64,000 bases of DNA, from assembly GCA_026225945.1 (NCBI GenBank), contig JAMJFZ010000769.1:1116501-1180500 (forward strand), given 5' to 3'. Position numbers and translations under genes: made by a program. The DNA is from Cricetomys ansorgei. Taxonomy: Eukaryota > Chordata > Mammalia > Rodentia > Nesomyidae. Positions 1 through 10,469 of this stretch are shown one piece after another (positions within the stretch are counted from its first letter, which is position 1; each line of letters opens with the position of its first letter). The notes beneath the pieces were generated by a model, which made no database searches, was not told the DNA's origin, and worked only from the letters and a program-made list of their open reading frames with translations.

Positions 1-952
1 ATGGTCAATCTCCTATGTGTCTCCCTGGGCAAGCCAATAAAATTCCTTCTGATGCAAGAACTGGGTATGTTTGTTTAGTTTCTCTATGTGGCCATTGAAC
101 ATCTTGGGATGTTTCTCCTGATGCCTCTACACTCTGGGTAGGAGGGAACAAGTGACTCTTTTAACACTTTTATCATCAGATGCTCATAAAATTGCCAAGC
201 TAAAGGCTTCTCAAGGTCATAGGAAAAAAATTTTAATGAAAAATCAAAGAGAATGAAGAGACATGAGCTAAGTCTGGAACTGCAGTGGAATACTATGGCT
301 TTAGATTACCTCATACTATGGAAGTACTGTCAGCTCTGTCAGCTAAAAACAATGTTCTCAAAATGTGAAAATTCTCAGACTGTCTGAACTGTAGATTCTA
401 TATTTGCAGTTAGTTTGCTAAGCCCTGTTCTCTACAAGTGATGGAAGTTCCATAATAGGTTGAAAGCATTTGAAATTATGACTCCCATATAGAAGATTTT
501 TCCCCTTCTGTTGTCTCATGGCTGCGATTTTCAACTTCCATTATTTCTGTCTTTATTCCAGACATAAAGAAGATATGTGAAGAGTCATTTGACATTTCTG
601 CTCTAAAGTTTCTCAGTATGACAATGAAAAATAGGTATACATTTCTGTCCCTGTGTTTCTGAGGTCCCTTCAGGCCCAACCCAGGATCTCTGACTTGCCT
701 CCTGGTAAAACTATAGTCATGTCCTCTTTGTGTGTATATTAAATGTTAAATATGTTTGTCTGCATATACACACATGGAGTCTAGTAGTCGACTTTGTATA
801 TCTTACTCAATTACTCTTCAGCTTATTTGTTGAGGCAGGGTAAACTTCAGAGCTCACTGATTTGCTTAGGTGAGCTGACCAGCAAGCCAAAAGGAATGCC
901 TTGTCTCTGTCTGTGCAGTACTGAAGCTTTAAGAGCCCTCTGTTGTTTTTAC
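1..952. other. Unassigned AT-rich non-coding sequence
   Basis: I see no convincing gene, SINE or LTR here. The short open frames lack codon structure or any recognisable family. The sequence is AT-rich and CpG-poor, as expected for rodent intergenic DNA. Confidence 0.5.
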
Positions 953-1241
953 GCATCCACAGACCCTTCAGGCGAGGGGGTAGAGTTGGCTAAGAGCCAA
1001 GACACACAGGCTCCGGGAGTCAGGTGAGTGGCAAAAGGCAGACTTAGTTTATTACAGGGAGGAAGTCTCTTATACCCTCCAGCCAGCCCAGCATCCCATT
1101 GGCTGCCAGACTGCAGCTGTTGCTCCCTGGGTGTGTCCAGGTAGTTTTGTGTCTGGACATGCCCGCGCAGGTCCATCTCTGGATACGTCCAGGCAGGTCT
1201 CAGGCTTGTACTGCTCAGTGGCAAGTCTAGTTTCTCCTACA
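953..1241 (-). mobile_element. LTR fragment, minus orientation (LTR copy 1)
   Basis: This segment is repeated at 4078-4357 in the same orientation with high similarity. Read on the minus strand both copies begin with TGTAGGAGAAA, the TG start expected of a retroviral-type LTR, and both carry AATAAACT, a possible poly(A) signal. An A-rich, partly purine stretch lies just upstream of the LTR start (1242-1260), where a 3' LTR would have its polypurine tract. No retroviral coding frame is intact nearby. The class is not determined; an ERVK/IAP-like or related non-autonomous element is my guess. Confidence 0.6.
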
Positions 1242-2778
1242 AATTCACCTTTTTTGTTTAATTTCATTTTTTCTGTAACTCCGTGGGAACTAAGGTAGGT
1301 GGGCTATGACGCCACACTGAAATTTTAACCTATACAGGCAAGCTCCTTTAGAAACTGTAAGGTCACTACTAAAGCAACATGACTGTGGTCTAGCTAAACC
1401 GCTATTCACATATCCCCCTTCTAATAATATTAAAGGAACCAGATGACTGCCTGTCTTAGGAGACCCCACTAGGCATGAGTATCACCCGTCATTGGTACAT
1501 GAATATCTTACATTCATGCCCTGCCTTAGGCTGACTCCACCCTGGAGAATTCTTATCTGTCTTTGGCTACCCAGCCTCTGGTAGGGGGAATTCAAACATT
1601 ATGCTTGAAGTTTAATGCCATGAATCAGCATCAGCATCAGGAACAATCTTCTTGTAGAGGAGGTCCCCATAAACTGGACCAATCATTCTGGGAGCCACCT
1701 GGCATTTTTAGCATCAACTGGCTCAATGCTGAACGTGGAGTCTGAGGCCGTGTATTTTGCTCGGATCTGCAAAAAGGAGCTAAAGAAGTATTTCCATAAA
1801 CGAGGAAGCAGACATATGCCTATCATAATGCAAAACTCAGGACAAGTACTGAGATAGCTAAATGAGTTCAAAATAAGAATACATCTATAATCAATTACTG
1901 TCAAACAAGCATTATAACTCTATGTATCTATAGAACAAAAGTATCAACAGTGGCAACCAAACAATTGAAATGGCAAATTTCCAAGGAAATGTTATAACAA
2001 ACTATTGACTGAAAGAAGGCATCAGTAACTTGTATCATTGTATACATCAGGGTCATCATACATAGATTAAGACAAATTGTTGACAATAAAACATAAGGAA
2101 GTTATTTAACAATAAATGTATTTGGAGACATAGAAAAATTAATAACCATTATGCATATGCAGTTTTGCTGGTTTTATACCCATATCCATAGAACAACGAG
2201 CACATTCACTTAGCACATTCAGTCACACACACCAAGAATTTGGTAGCTACGATTACATTCATACATTGCACCAGAAAAAAACACATTGTCATCCACACAC
2301 ACAGACAAACCTTTAGAGACATAGAAAACCAGGTCTGAAAAAATAGTAGACTTCTTTTTACAGTCTGTCTGCTTTTTTGAAAGAACACAAGCAAAAAATG
2401 GGACAGTTTGGCGCTGTATCCTCTAAAAGCCACTTTCACAGCCATGCAAGCACGTGATGCGGGGCAGCAGAGGCTGCTGGAGCAAGCAGATGGAACCATT
2501 TTGGAACCCTGCCTCTGATCTGGCCAGCTAGTATCTAGGACAGTGATATTTAAATGAACACAGAACATATATACATTCTCATACATTTAAATACCATCCA
2601 TACACATGAAACAGACAGAACAACAAAATTAAGACATTTGTGATCACCAAGACAAAAATTAATCAGGCCCGAGAAAGAAAAAAAGTAAGAGGCACTAGGA
2701 GATCTCCAGGGATAGGTGTGCACCCAGTTATAACTTAGAGAAAAAGGCAGAGCTTTCCGCACAGTTGTTTCAGAGGAT
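1242..2778. other. Sequence between LTR copies, no intact coding frame
   Basis: This lies between two like-oriented LTR fragments and could be non-coding internal sequence of the same element, but I recognise no gag, pro or pol motif. Frames are short and broken. The alternative is ordinary intergenic DNA caught between two solo LTRs. Confidence 0.4.
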
Positions 2779-3487
2779 CTGGAGCTCATGGTGGCATGCC
2801 AGTGTCCTGTGAATTGAAAAGAACATCCCCTCTACTGGGGGCCAGTGTTAATAAAGTAGTTTAGCAAGGAAGAATTTTGTGAACCCAGTGTGACCAGGAG
2901 CAATTGTTATCACAAACGGAGGCCTCATGGATTTCCTAGAGCCAGGCTGGAATCACCACTTTGGGAAGACTGTGGTTTGGGCATTTTAGAGCCGTGAGCA
3001 CCTTCTGAGTGCTCCCTAACATCTTTATCTAAGTCTGTTTCCTGTGAGGAGTAATAAGAGTTGCAGGGCCTGGGGTGGGTCCCTTTCCCACACCAGGAAC
3101 CTCACTGGAGGGTCTCTTATGCTTTCCCCGCCCAGCCCATCAGGTCCTTGCAGGCCCCTACCAGGCCGGACAGTAGGTGCCGGAGCCTGTTGGGCAGAGA
3201 CCCTGTAGCCACGGAGGCTTGCACACACTTTTCTGCCCAGCTCCCAATATCCCTGCGGGCCCCCATCAGATCTAACTGAGCCACAGGCACCAGAGCCCAC
3301 TGGGTAGAGAGGCCCTGCAGCCACTGAGGCACCTTCCATGTTGTACCTCCGTTTCTGCAGGTAGAATCCAGCATGCGAAATCCTCACAAAATTCTTCCTT
3401 GCTAAACTACTTTATTAACGCTGGCTCCCAGGAAAGGGGATGTTTCTTTTCAATTCACAGGATACTGGCATGCCACCATGAGCTCTG
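2779..3487. repeat. Inverted-repeat element with roughly 105-base arms
   Basis: The left arm (about 2779-2884) and right arm (about 3383-3487) are reverse complements with only a handful of mismatches. Each contains GAGCTCATGGTGGCATGCCA at its outer end and TAGCAAGGAAGAATTTTGTG at its inner end, read outside to inside. The spacer of about 500 bases is unusually GC- and CpG-rich for this window. It holds an internal duplicated motif of about 45 bases (near 3175-3222 and 3287-3335). It could be a foldback element, two oppositely oriented LTR ends, or an inversion product. Confidence 0.7.
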
Positions 3488-4077
3488 GTTTAGTTTGGCA
3501 ATAATCTTAGACCTCCAGGGCGTCCTCTGGAGGATAGGGCCCTTGCTTTTGACAACACACACACACACAAACTAGAGAAAAGACGAACAAAGAGAAAGGA
3601 AAGATGTGTATGCCATGACCTTATACCTGTACAGTGTCTCTGGTCACGGCAAAAGGCCATTTGGGAAGGCTGATCATGATTCTGTTTCCTATAGGGGGTC
3701 AGCCCTCATATGGAAACATTCGGCAAACCGAAAGCATAAGCCGGTGTACCTGCCTAGTGGGTCAAATGAACAAACTAACAGAAGAAAAGGACAGCACCCT
3801 ACGCTCACCTCTCACAGGAGCAAAGAACACAGAACATGTAGGGGCCAACTCCCCGAAATACTTCAATGAGGACACACATGAGGGAGGGGATGTGTAACTC
3901 ACCACAGAGATACTGAAAACAAGGGGACACATTCAGAGTGCCGGGGGCCAGGAAGGGACCAGGAGATGGACGTAGATCTACAAGCACTGTTCGATGTAAG
4001 GGCCCAAGAAGAAATGGCTAGATCCTGATGCCAGCATGGGTAGAGAGACCATTTTGTGGTGCCACATGTTGCCTGTA
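3488..4077. other. Unassigned sequence between inverted repeat and LTR copy 2
   Basis: It has a short CA run near 3552-3570 and two overlapping short open frames (3606-3897) with no recognisable product. If the flanking LTRs are a pair, this is the region just inside the 5' LTR; I could not identify a primer binding site. Confidence 0.35.
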
Positions 4078-4357
4078 CCCATCCACAGGACCCTTCAGGT
4101 GAGGGGGTAGAGTTGGCGCGGAACCAAGACACAGGCTCCGGGAGTCAGCTGAGTGGCAAAAGGCACACTCAGTTTATTGGGGGGGGGAATCTATTATACC
4201 CTCCAGCCCGCCCAGCGTCCCATTGGCTGCCAGACTGCAGCTGGGTGTGATCGGGTAGTTTTCTCTCTGGGCATGCCTGGGCAAGTCCATCTCTGGATAT
4301 GTCCAGGCAGGTCTCAGGCCTTGTACTTCTCAGTGGCAAGTCCAGTTTTCTCCTACA
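4078..4357 (-). mobile_element. LTR fragment, minus orientation (LTR copy 2)
   Basis: This is a direct repeat of 953-1241. The two share the CATCCACAG..CCCTTCAGG end, the GGCTCCGGGAGTCAG block, the AGTTTATT block (AATAAACT on the minus strand) and the CTCCTACA end. Small indels, including a run of G at 4180-4188, separate them. It is either a 5' LTR paired with 953-1241 or an independent solo LTR. Confidence 0.6.
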
Positions 4358-5496
4358 GCCCTCCACAGCACCTTTTTTTTTTAAAAAATATGATTGCTTA
4401 TTGATTAAACACAGATACTCATGCTTGGGCTACAAAAATTTTTAACATCTCCCTAGCCATGTCCCACTCCTTCTATACTTTAAGAGCACATCCTCTACAT
4501 GAGGCTTGTGATTCCCTGAGACTCAGCAGAAGGAAGTAAAGAAAAATGTTTCCTGGCTACATACTAGAAAGAAATTGTATATCAAGGCTTTATGATTGAC
4601 TGTTCATCACATAGCCTCAAAAGATTGCATTTCATTCAAAGTATAGGCAGTCCCAATTCAGGTGCTATGAGACACAACCCTAGAACCAAGCTTTGAACTG
4701 TCCAGCTCACCTAGAGTGGGAACTCATAGGCATCTCTGCCTGTCATTACCTCAGATCCCAGATGGTGACAATAGGGTGGATTCTGTGCAACAGTCACCAA
4801 TATGAGATAAATGTCCAAACTTTTTTTTACTCAACCCAGTCCCTGGCATAACTTGGCAATCTTCCTAGACTTTTTTCAAGACTAGAAACTTTTGGTCTTT
4901 TCCCAACAGCCTCAGAAATTCCCTAGGTAGAAGTGAAATTTTCTGTGTTTTCAACTATCCAAAGTGAGTGACAGCAAATAAATATGTGTGTATGGAGTTA
5001 TTAGGTTCCTGGTACAAGCTAGAAACCTGACCTCTGCAGACCTGACACCTGAAACAACATGTAGATGGAAATATTAATAACTAGGACAGGTTCATTCAGG
5101 GAACAGGAGACAATTATGGATTATAAGCCCGAGCCACTGCAGAGAGTAGAACCTTTCTCATGGACTGACCCAGAACATGTGGCCTCTAGGTAATTTATTG
5201 AGGAAAAGCACCACTCACCCATACAAAGGTCTTCATTGCTTAATGAATAGAACTTCCACAGTGAACCAACCTCCAACTTCAGTTGGCCAACCTGATGCTG
5301 TTTTACAGGAGAAGTCAAGACCCCAGGCAAGGTACTTGACTAGTGCTTAGGCTGGGGGAGGAGACCATGGGAGGCTCCTCCATATTAGCATTAATTTAAG
5401 TGCATGCTTTCAATACTGCAGCTTTTAGGGTCACCCTGGGGGGCAGTCCTAGCTACTACCTGGAACCTCTGTCCCTGTCTGTCCCACTGCTACTTG
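4358..5496. other. Unassigned sequence
   Basis: I see no gene or recognisable repeat. Short open frames such as the minus frame at 5121-5330 have no family signature. Confidence 0.4.
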
Positions 5497-5791
5497 GGGG
5501 ATGAGCCGGCATGGAATCAAAAGACCAGACTCTGGGAGATGCGTGGACAAGCAAAGTCTCTTTTTTCAAGACAAAAGGCACATTTTATACCCCCTATGAC
5601 GTCTCATTGCCCCACATCCCGTTCCCATTCATCTCTTGAGCACGATCATGGTGAAATGTCCTTTTGCTGGTTGGCTCTTGTGACATCATCTGTTCCTAGG
5701 TATCAGTTTTCACACCTGTGCGACCACTGCCCCTGTATTAGCTCCTGGCAGCTGGTTCTTAGGGAGACCTTACTTTCTCCTACACAATACA
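5497..5791 (-). mobile_element. Diverged relative of the 1.0/4.1 kb LTRs
   Basis: It has the same block order as the other two LTR fragments: an ACTCTGGGAG block, an AAAAGGCACA block, a TTATACCC block and a TTTCTCCTACA end. Similarity is much lower, suggesting an older or different subfamily. The plus-strand frame of 138 codons at 5404-5820 overlaps it and is not a credible gene. Confidence 0.45.
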
Positions 5792-6199
5792 AAGATCTTT
5801 GTGGGAAAAATCAAATCTGAACAATTGTTCCATTCATGGGTATTTGAGTAGACAATTGTGGGTGCTCCAAACCAGCATTCTTTCTGCAGCCAAGAAAACA
5901 CACAGCCCATCCACACCCAGAAAACTGGTTCTACTAGCTAAGGAAGGTAACAGCTCTAGCTGTCAGACTCAGCTGTTTACGGTTCATATTACTGCACAGA
6001 AGTGCATGTAGTTTTATAATATTTGAGACTAAGTTTAAATATTCCACTACAGCAGCACTCCTTTTGAGGGACTTATGATGCCCCAGGAGGAAGTGAACAT
6101 GATTTACTATGTTATTATACCCTTGTCTCTCACCATTCTTTCTGTGTTGTCCCCCTCATTCACAGTTGGGATCATGTTGATTCCTATTAGGCAGTATTA
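5792..6199. other. Unassigned sequence
   Basis: No gene or repeat family recognised. Confidence 0.35.
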
Positions 6200-6215
6200 C
6201 ACACACATCACACAT

Positions 6216-6268
<53 letters not shown>
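6200..6268. repeat. Compound (CA)n(GA)n microsatellite
   Basis: An interrupted CA/CACAT run is followed by an uninterrupted GA run of about 20 units. Confidence 0.95.
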
Positions 6269-6271
<3 letters not shown>

Positions 6272-6579
6272 TCTGTTCAATTAAGTCTATCCCTATCATT
6301 CTAAGGAGATCCTACTGCCAAGAAAAATTCCTACTACACAAAGAGGTAAATTCAACCAGACAGTTCTCATGGCCTCCCAGAGATACAGATATGAGGCTTT
6401 CTAAGACGACCTTCTTTCTCTTAACCTTTAGATTCAGAATGTGACTTTTCAAAGCATTTCTGTTCTACTTGGGTCTTGCATGATCCTCACTCAGATTAAT
6501 TAGCTTATTCTTATGAAAACTGAACACTCTTTATCACCTGAAATGAGAATACTGCTCCTGGGACCCTGCTATCCCTCAG

Positions 6580-6772
6580 AATTTGTGTGGATATGTATGT
6601 ATGCCTTGTGTGTGTAGGTGCTTGCAAAGGCCAGAAGAGGGCATAAGATGCCCTAGAGCTGGAGGCAGTGTGAGCAACACCAAACAAGGGTGCTGGGAAT
6701 TAAACTCAGGTCTTCTGCAAGAGTGGTCCATGCTCTAAACTGCTGATCTACCTATGAATCTTAGAGAATATG
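6580..6772 (-). mobile_element. B2/B3-like SINE, minus
   Basis: It contains GCCAGAAGAGGGCAT, GCTGGGAATTAAACTCAGGTC and a terminal tRNA-like box region in reverse orientation, the usual order of an old B2-related SINE read from its 3' end. Confidence 0.65.
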
Positions 6773-7287
6773 AGAGACAGTTTACTCAGACTAGTAGTTC
6801 GTTTTGGGACTTTCTATGTCAGAGAGCAGAGAAGATTTATCATACCTCATATTAAGAGGTAATGGTCTCCCTAGTCCTCTCATATATATGTTCATATAGC
6901 AGGCTTTCTTTTGGCTTTGATTCTGGGAAATGTCAAACCCTGCCAAATAGAGAGCAATTTTCACTTCTGCATATGTTGTCAAAAGTAAGACTCTGTCAGA
7001 GAGTGGGTGAAATGGGGAAAGTATCAGAGTACAGCAGGCCCAACTGTACTTAGGAAAAAATCATGGTTATCAATCATCCTTTTTATTAGCATATCACTGC
7101 AAAAGTAAATATTCATACTATCACTGAATATTCCATTTTTCTTTCATTATTTATGTTTTGTTTTGAAACATGTTTCTATAGCTATAGATTCTAACCTAGT
7201 ACTTTGGGTACAAGAATATTCATTGCGTAAATTAAGACACTTGTAGAAATAATAATGAGAAAAGAATGAAATAAGAACCACAATGTA

Positions 7288-7396
7288 GCTGGGTGGTATT
7301 GGCACACATCTTTAATCCCAGCACTTGGGAGGCAGAGGCAGGTGAATCTCTGTGAGTTCAAAGCCATACTTGTCTACAGAGTGAGTTCCAGGAAAA
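7288..7396 (+). mobile_element. B1 SINE, 3' truncated
   Basis: It contains the B1 core TTTAATCCCAGCACTTGGGA, GGCAGAGGCAGG and GTCTACAGAGTGAGTTCCAG, and ends early in an A-rich stretch. It lies in the 3' flank of gene 1; I see no counterpart in the flank of gene 2. Confidence 0.85.
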
Positions 7397-7494
7397 AATA
7401 AAATAGAAAGGAACCACAATCTGTCTCAACAAATGGAGTAGTGTGGACATTAAATCACATGTCTAAGCTTAACTCTTTTACTTACTAGCCATGT

Positions 7495-7695
7495 AAACCC
7501 TGGGATAAGATTTGGAGGTAGTTGCTCTCCATTGAGAGTGATTTTGATAAGTGTGCTTTCTTGTATGAAGGGGATAACGTGGGTACAATGAAAGGGTTAA
7601 ACCTGGGATAAGATTTGGAGGTGCTCTCCATTGAGAAGTGATTTTGATAAGTGCTTTCTTGTATGAAGGGGATACGTGTGTATAATGCAAAGGGT
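7495..7695. repeat. Two-copy tandem duplication, about 103-base unit
   Basis: The unit starting AAACCTGGGATAAGATTTGG occurs twice in direct tandem (from 7495 and about 7599). Both contain GTGATTTTGATAAGTG and TTCTTGTATGAAGGGGATA, with small indels. The aligned 3' flank of gene 2 (near 27270-27310) has what looks like one diverged copy. Confidence 0.85.
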
Positions 7696-8522
7696 CTCTT
7701 GTACCTCTCTCATACTGACTTATCAGAAAGTATCATTTATTAATGTGAGCACTTTTACCTAATTAATTACTATCCATATTTTTCTTAAGGTTTTGCCTAA
7801 AAGATTGTACAGAAAGTGCTGCATGTCAAGTCATAAACAAAAAGCAAAAACAAGACCATCTTTCCTGAAGATGATTAGAAATGAATATAGAAATTTATTT
7901 TCTGTTGAACAAAATATCACCCAATTAATTATTTCTTTAGGAAGTAGAGACCTTATTCTATTCTCTCCAATAATGAGAGCTTCTCAGAGAATGTATCATT
8001 GCATATACCAGACCCGCTGCTTCTTTCACTAAGCCTTTCCAATATAAGAGTAGAAATTCAGTGTGTGTTTGGGTACAGTGTGAGTCTTTAAAAAGAGATA
8101 TGCTTCTCTGTGGTTTGATTTCTCAGATATTCTTTAATAATGGAAGCAAAAGCCAGTATACATTTCTGACATCATTGAAAAAAAGAGAAAGACCAATAGA
8201 AAACATTCATTGAAAACTTAATACTTTTGTAATATCTTTCCGTCCTATTTCCTAGCATTTTCTTAATGTAATTCCATAGTATCTTACTGAACATCATCAA
8301 TTAATTAGAACATTTCAAATTGTAAACTGTATTTCAAATTTTTGAACATTCAACTTGGTAAACAGCAGTGAAGGCATGGTCTACAAAATTTATCAGCATA
8401 CGTTCTAACTCCAAGCTAACATTTTTTAAAAGAATGTGAAAAGTTATCAACAATTTTCTTGGGTATAACAAAAAGAGGAACAGACCTTTTCAGTCACAGA
8501 GTGGAGGCAACCTTATATCTTT
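7696..8522 (-). other. 3' flank / probable 3' UTR of Mageb-like gene 1
   Basis: AT-rich non-coding DNA downstream of the gene 1 stop. It aligns with 27.4-28.17 kb downstream of gene 2, so it belongs to the duplicated unit. It includes the candidate poly(A) signal at 8133-8138. Confidence 0.6.
8133..8138 (-). terminator. Candidate poly(A) signal ATTAAA for gene 1
   Basis: The minus strand reads ATTAAA 385 bases past the stop codon. The aligned position downstream of gene 2 (27781-27786) has the same hexamer at almost the same distance, which is the main support. AATAAA on the minus strand also occurs further out at 7894-7899 and 7736-7741. Confidence 0.4.
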
Positions 8523-9539
8523 CTAGCTAGTAGGATGGCTGATCTTGGTCTTAGAACGTCCCTTGGACTTTTTCTTTGTGCCAGGCTTGCCTGCAGCTTT
8601 TGCTTGAGCTTTCTCTTCCTCTTCCTTCAAAGCCTCTTCATAACGAGATGAGTAAACACCAGGCATGGTTTCACTAATCTTTGCTAAAAAGTCCATCACT
8701 CTCATCCTGCTGGTTTCAGCATAGGCTCTCGGGCCCCACAGGAACTCAAAGCATGGAGGATCACTGTCAGGAACCTGACGGTATTCTAGGTACTCTTCCT
8801 GTACCAGATCTTCAGTGATGAGCTTCCTGACATCCCCAAAGATGAGGTGTGAGATCCCATCACAGACTCCTAATATATTCAAGAAGTGCCAGACCTCTTC
8901 CTCTGGGGCACAATAGCCATTTAAGTAGATCACACTTAGGAGAGGGATCAGAATACCCCTGTTGGGAAGACCTAGCTCATTATTACTACTTCCATCATCC
9001 TGGAACTCTAGCTTGCTGACTAGCATGTAGGACTGACCATTGGGCTGGACTTCTTTTAATTCAAGGCCAAAAACCACATCCAATCGATGGGAAGCTTTCC
9101 TGAGGATCTCAGGGAACTGCTCCTTGAATCTTTTGTTGATAACTTTCAGCATTTCTCCCCTCCTCATCGGCTGCTGCAGTTTGTACTTGCAGAGCATGTA
9201 CTCCATCAACATTCCTGTCTTCCTTATTAGAGGATCCATCTGCATACTTCCAGTGGAAAGTGGAGCCCTAAAGGAACTTCCATTTTTATCACCTTTACCA
9301 GACCTTTTGTGGGCCATGCCTTTGATGGCAGTGGTGCTGAGTGGTGAACCTTGAGATTGTTGTGGGAAGCCAACAGTGCAAGGGTTTGGCCCAGCATCTC
9401 TGGACGCAGGATCAGAGCAAGTGGGTGACTCTCCTTTCTCTTCTGCCTTTACTTGAGCATCCTTTACCTTCTGGGCCTCATTTTGGATCTGGTGACGTTT
9501 CTCACGAGCACGGGCCTTACTCTTCTTTCCCCTGGGCAT
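8523..9539 (-). CDS. MAGE-B family protein (Mageb-like gene 1), 338 aa
   Basis: A complete, uninterrupted coding frame in one exon, as is typical of MAGE genes. The start is the MPRGKKSKARAREKR methionine, the conserved N-terminal basic motif of MAGE-B proteins. An in-frame ATG 21 bases upstream exists but is not in the family pattern. Residues 1-20 are basic; 21-100 are a low-complexity Ser/Lys/Gly-rich linker. Residues about 104-300 form the MAGE homology domain, with RKTGMLMEYML, FKEQFPEILRKASHRLDVVF, GLPNRGILIPLLSVIYLNGY, EEEVWHFLNILGV, HLIFGDVRKLITEDLV and PPCFEFLWGPRAYAETS. The tail (303-338) is acidic then Lys-rich. MAGE domains are tandem winged-helix folds that bind RING E3 ubiquitin ligases, and MAGE-B genes are mostly germ-cell expressed; these are family knowledge. 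The paralogue is gene 2 at 28173-29204. I cannot assign an individual Mageb number. A recent retrocopy is unlikely because splice signals and shared flanks are present. Confidence 0.93.
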   Translation of the reverse strand: MPRGKKSKARAREKRHQIQNEAQKVKDAQVKAEEKGESPTCSDPASRDAGPNPCTVGFPQQSQGSPLSTTAIKGMAHKRSGKGDKNGSSFRAPLSTGSMQMDPLIRKTGMLMEYMLCKYKLQQPMRRGEMLKVINKRFKEQFPEILRKASHRLDVVFGLELKEVQPNGQSYMLVSKLEFQDDGSSNNELGLPNRGILIPLLSVIYLNGYCAPEEEVWHFLNILGVCDGISHLIFGDVRKLITEDLVQEEYLEYRQVPDSDPPCFEFLWGPRAYAETSRMRVMDFLAKISETMPGVYSSRYEEALKEEEEKAQAKAAGKPGTKKKSKGRSKTKISHPTS

Positions 9540-9600
9540 GATGGCTATTGTCAGGGACACCAGGAAAGAGTTTGGGTAGTAGGGCAGGTGACTAAGATAC

Positions 9601-9615
9601 CTGAATCAGGAAAAT
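9601..9615 (-). other. Predicted splice acceptor of gene 1 coding exon
   Basis: The minus strand reads TTTTCCTGATTCAG then GTATCTTAGTCACCTG, placing the first exon base at 9600, 61 bases upstream of the start codon. Gene 2 has the same arrangement (TTTTCTCTATCCAG then GTATTCAAGTCACCTG). MAGE genes usually have one or more 5' noncoding exons before a single coding exon, which this fits. Confidence 0.65.
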
Positions 9616-10075
9616 AATATACTATGAGTACTTGGAGCATGTTGAGAACCCCCTGGCTTTCACCAATTTTTCCTCCCTCCTTCTCCCAGATTATGATAAC
9701 ATACATATTCTAAGAGCTCATTATATTTCCCACATTCTAATCACCTTACATATACTGCTGAGGTAAAGTATGGCTCCCTCTCTCTGGTGTTTGAACACTC
9801 ACAATTCTTCCAATGTCTAGTACTGTGCTACCATAATGTCTCACAGAATCCAAGAGGAAGAAAGCTCCAGAGATAATCAGGACCATGTCCTATCTGGAGG
9901 CACTGACTGAGAATTCAGCGAAATTCTTTCTGTTCTGGATTCTTGGGGATGCAAAGCTTAATCAGCTTCCCCATATAGGCTTGCTGCACAGTTTTGTACC
10001 ACTGTACCTTGTTCACTGGGGCTACACTTTCAAACAAAGGACTTCCCCTCTTTAGACTGAAATAAATAAGTATTG
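9616..10075 (-). other. 5' flank / intron of gene 1, shared with gene 2
   Basis: Non-coding, aligned by eye with 29.28-29.71 kb through shared blocks such as TACTGCTGAG, GCTCCCT and TTAGACTGA. The homology stops at about 10075 and resumes at about 13236, which marks the transposon block. The splice donor seen in gene 2 at 29651-29653 is not preserved here. Confidence 0.6.
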
Positions 10076-10079
10076 ATGG

Positions 10080-10150
10080 ACTGAGACTGTAGCTCAGTTC
10101 AGAAGATACATGCCTTGAAGACCTGTAGACCTGAATGAGCCCTAGATCTA
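10080..10150 (+). mobile_element. ID-like (tRNA-derived) SINE fragment, diverged
   Basis: ACTGTAGCTCAGTTCAGAAG followed by a CCTAGATCTAATT region resembles the A-box/B-box head of an ID element with heavy divergence. It is the leftmost member of the insertion block in gene 1. Confidence 0.4.
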
Positions 10151-10469
10151 ATTACATAACCTGAAATAACTGCAGAAAACAAGAAAGTAAAAATAGATCA
10201 TGAGATTGGAGTTGGTGCTTGAGAGAGGTAATGGTTGGATGCAGGTATTATGACAGGGAAAACAGGAAAATGCGGGTGACTTAATCTGGGAATGGAAAGA
10301 GGGGAAACACAGAAGGAGAGGGAGGAGGAATAAATAACACTGAGTATGTTTTTTAAAGCTGTAGGCATTCATATTATTTTATGTTTATCTAAAATTACAT
10401 ATGTATTTTTAAAGTAAAATTATGTCATGTAGAGTCATAATGTCCCTGTGGAACTGTCCTAAGAACTAA

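Noticed and set aside
2206..2586. 126-codon minus-strand frame
   Set aside because: Cys/Phe/Val-rich with no domain; lies in non-coding sequence between LTR fragments.
5404..5820. 138-codon plus-strand frame
   Set aside because: Mostly overlaps a diverged LTR-like segment; no family signature.
9040..9354. Plus-strand open frame antisense to gene 1, with a near twin at 28690-29007 antisense to gene 2
   Set aside because: The two frames resemble each other only because the sense MAGE genes are nearly identical there; codon constraint is explained by the sense strand.
9540..9560. Seven-residue N-terminal extension of gene 1
   Set aside because: Not in the family pattern and not shared with gene 2; MPRG is the expected start.
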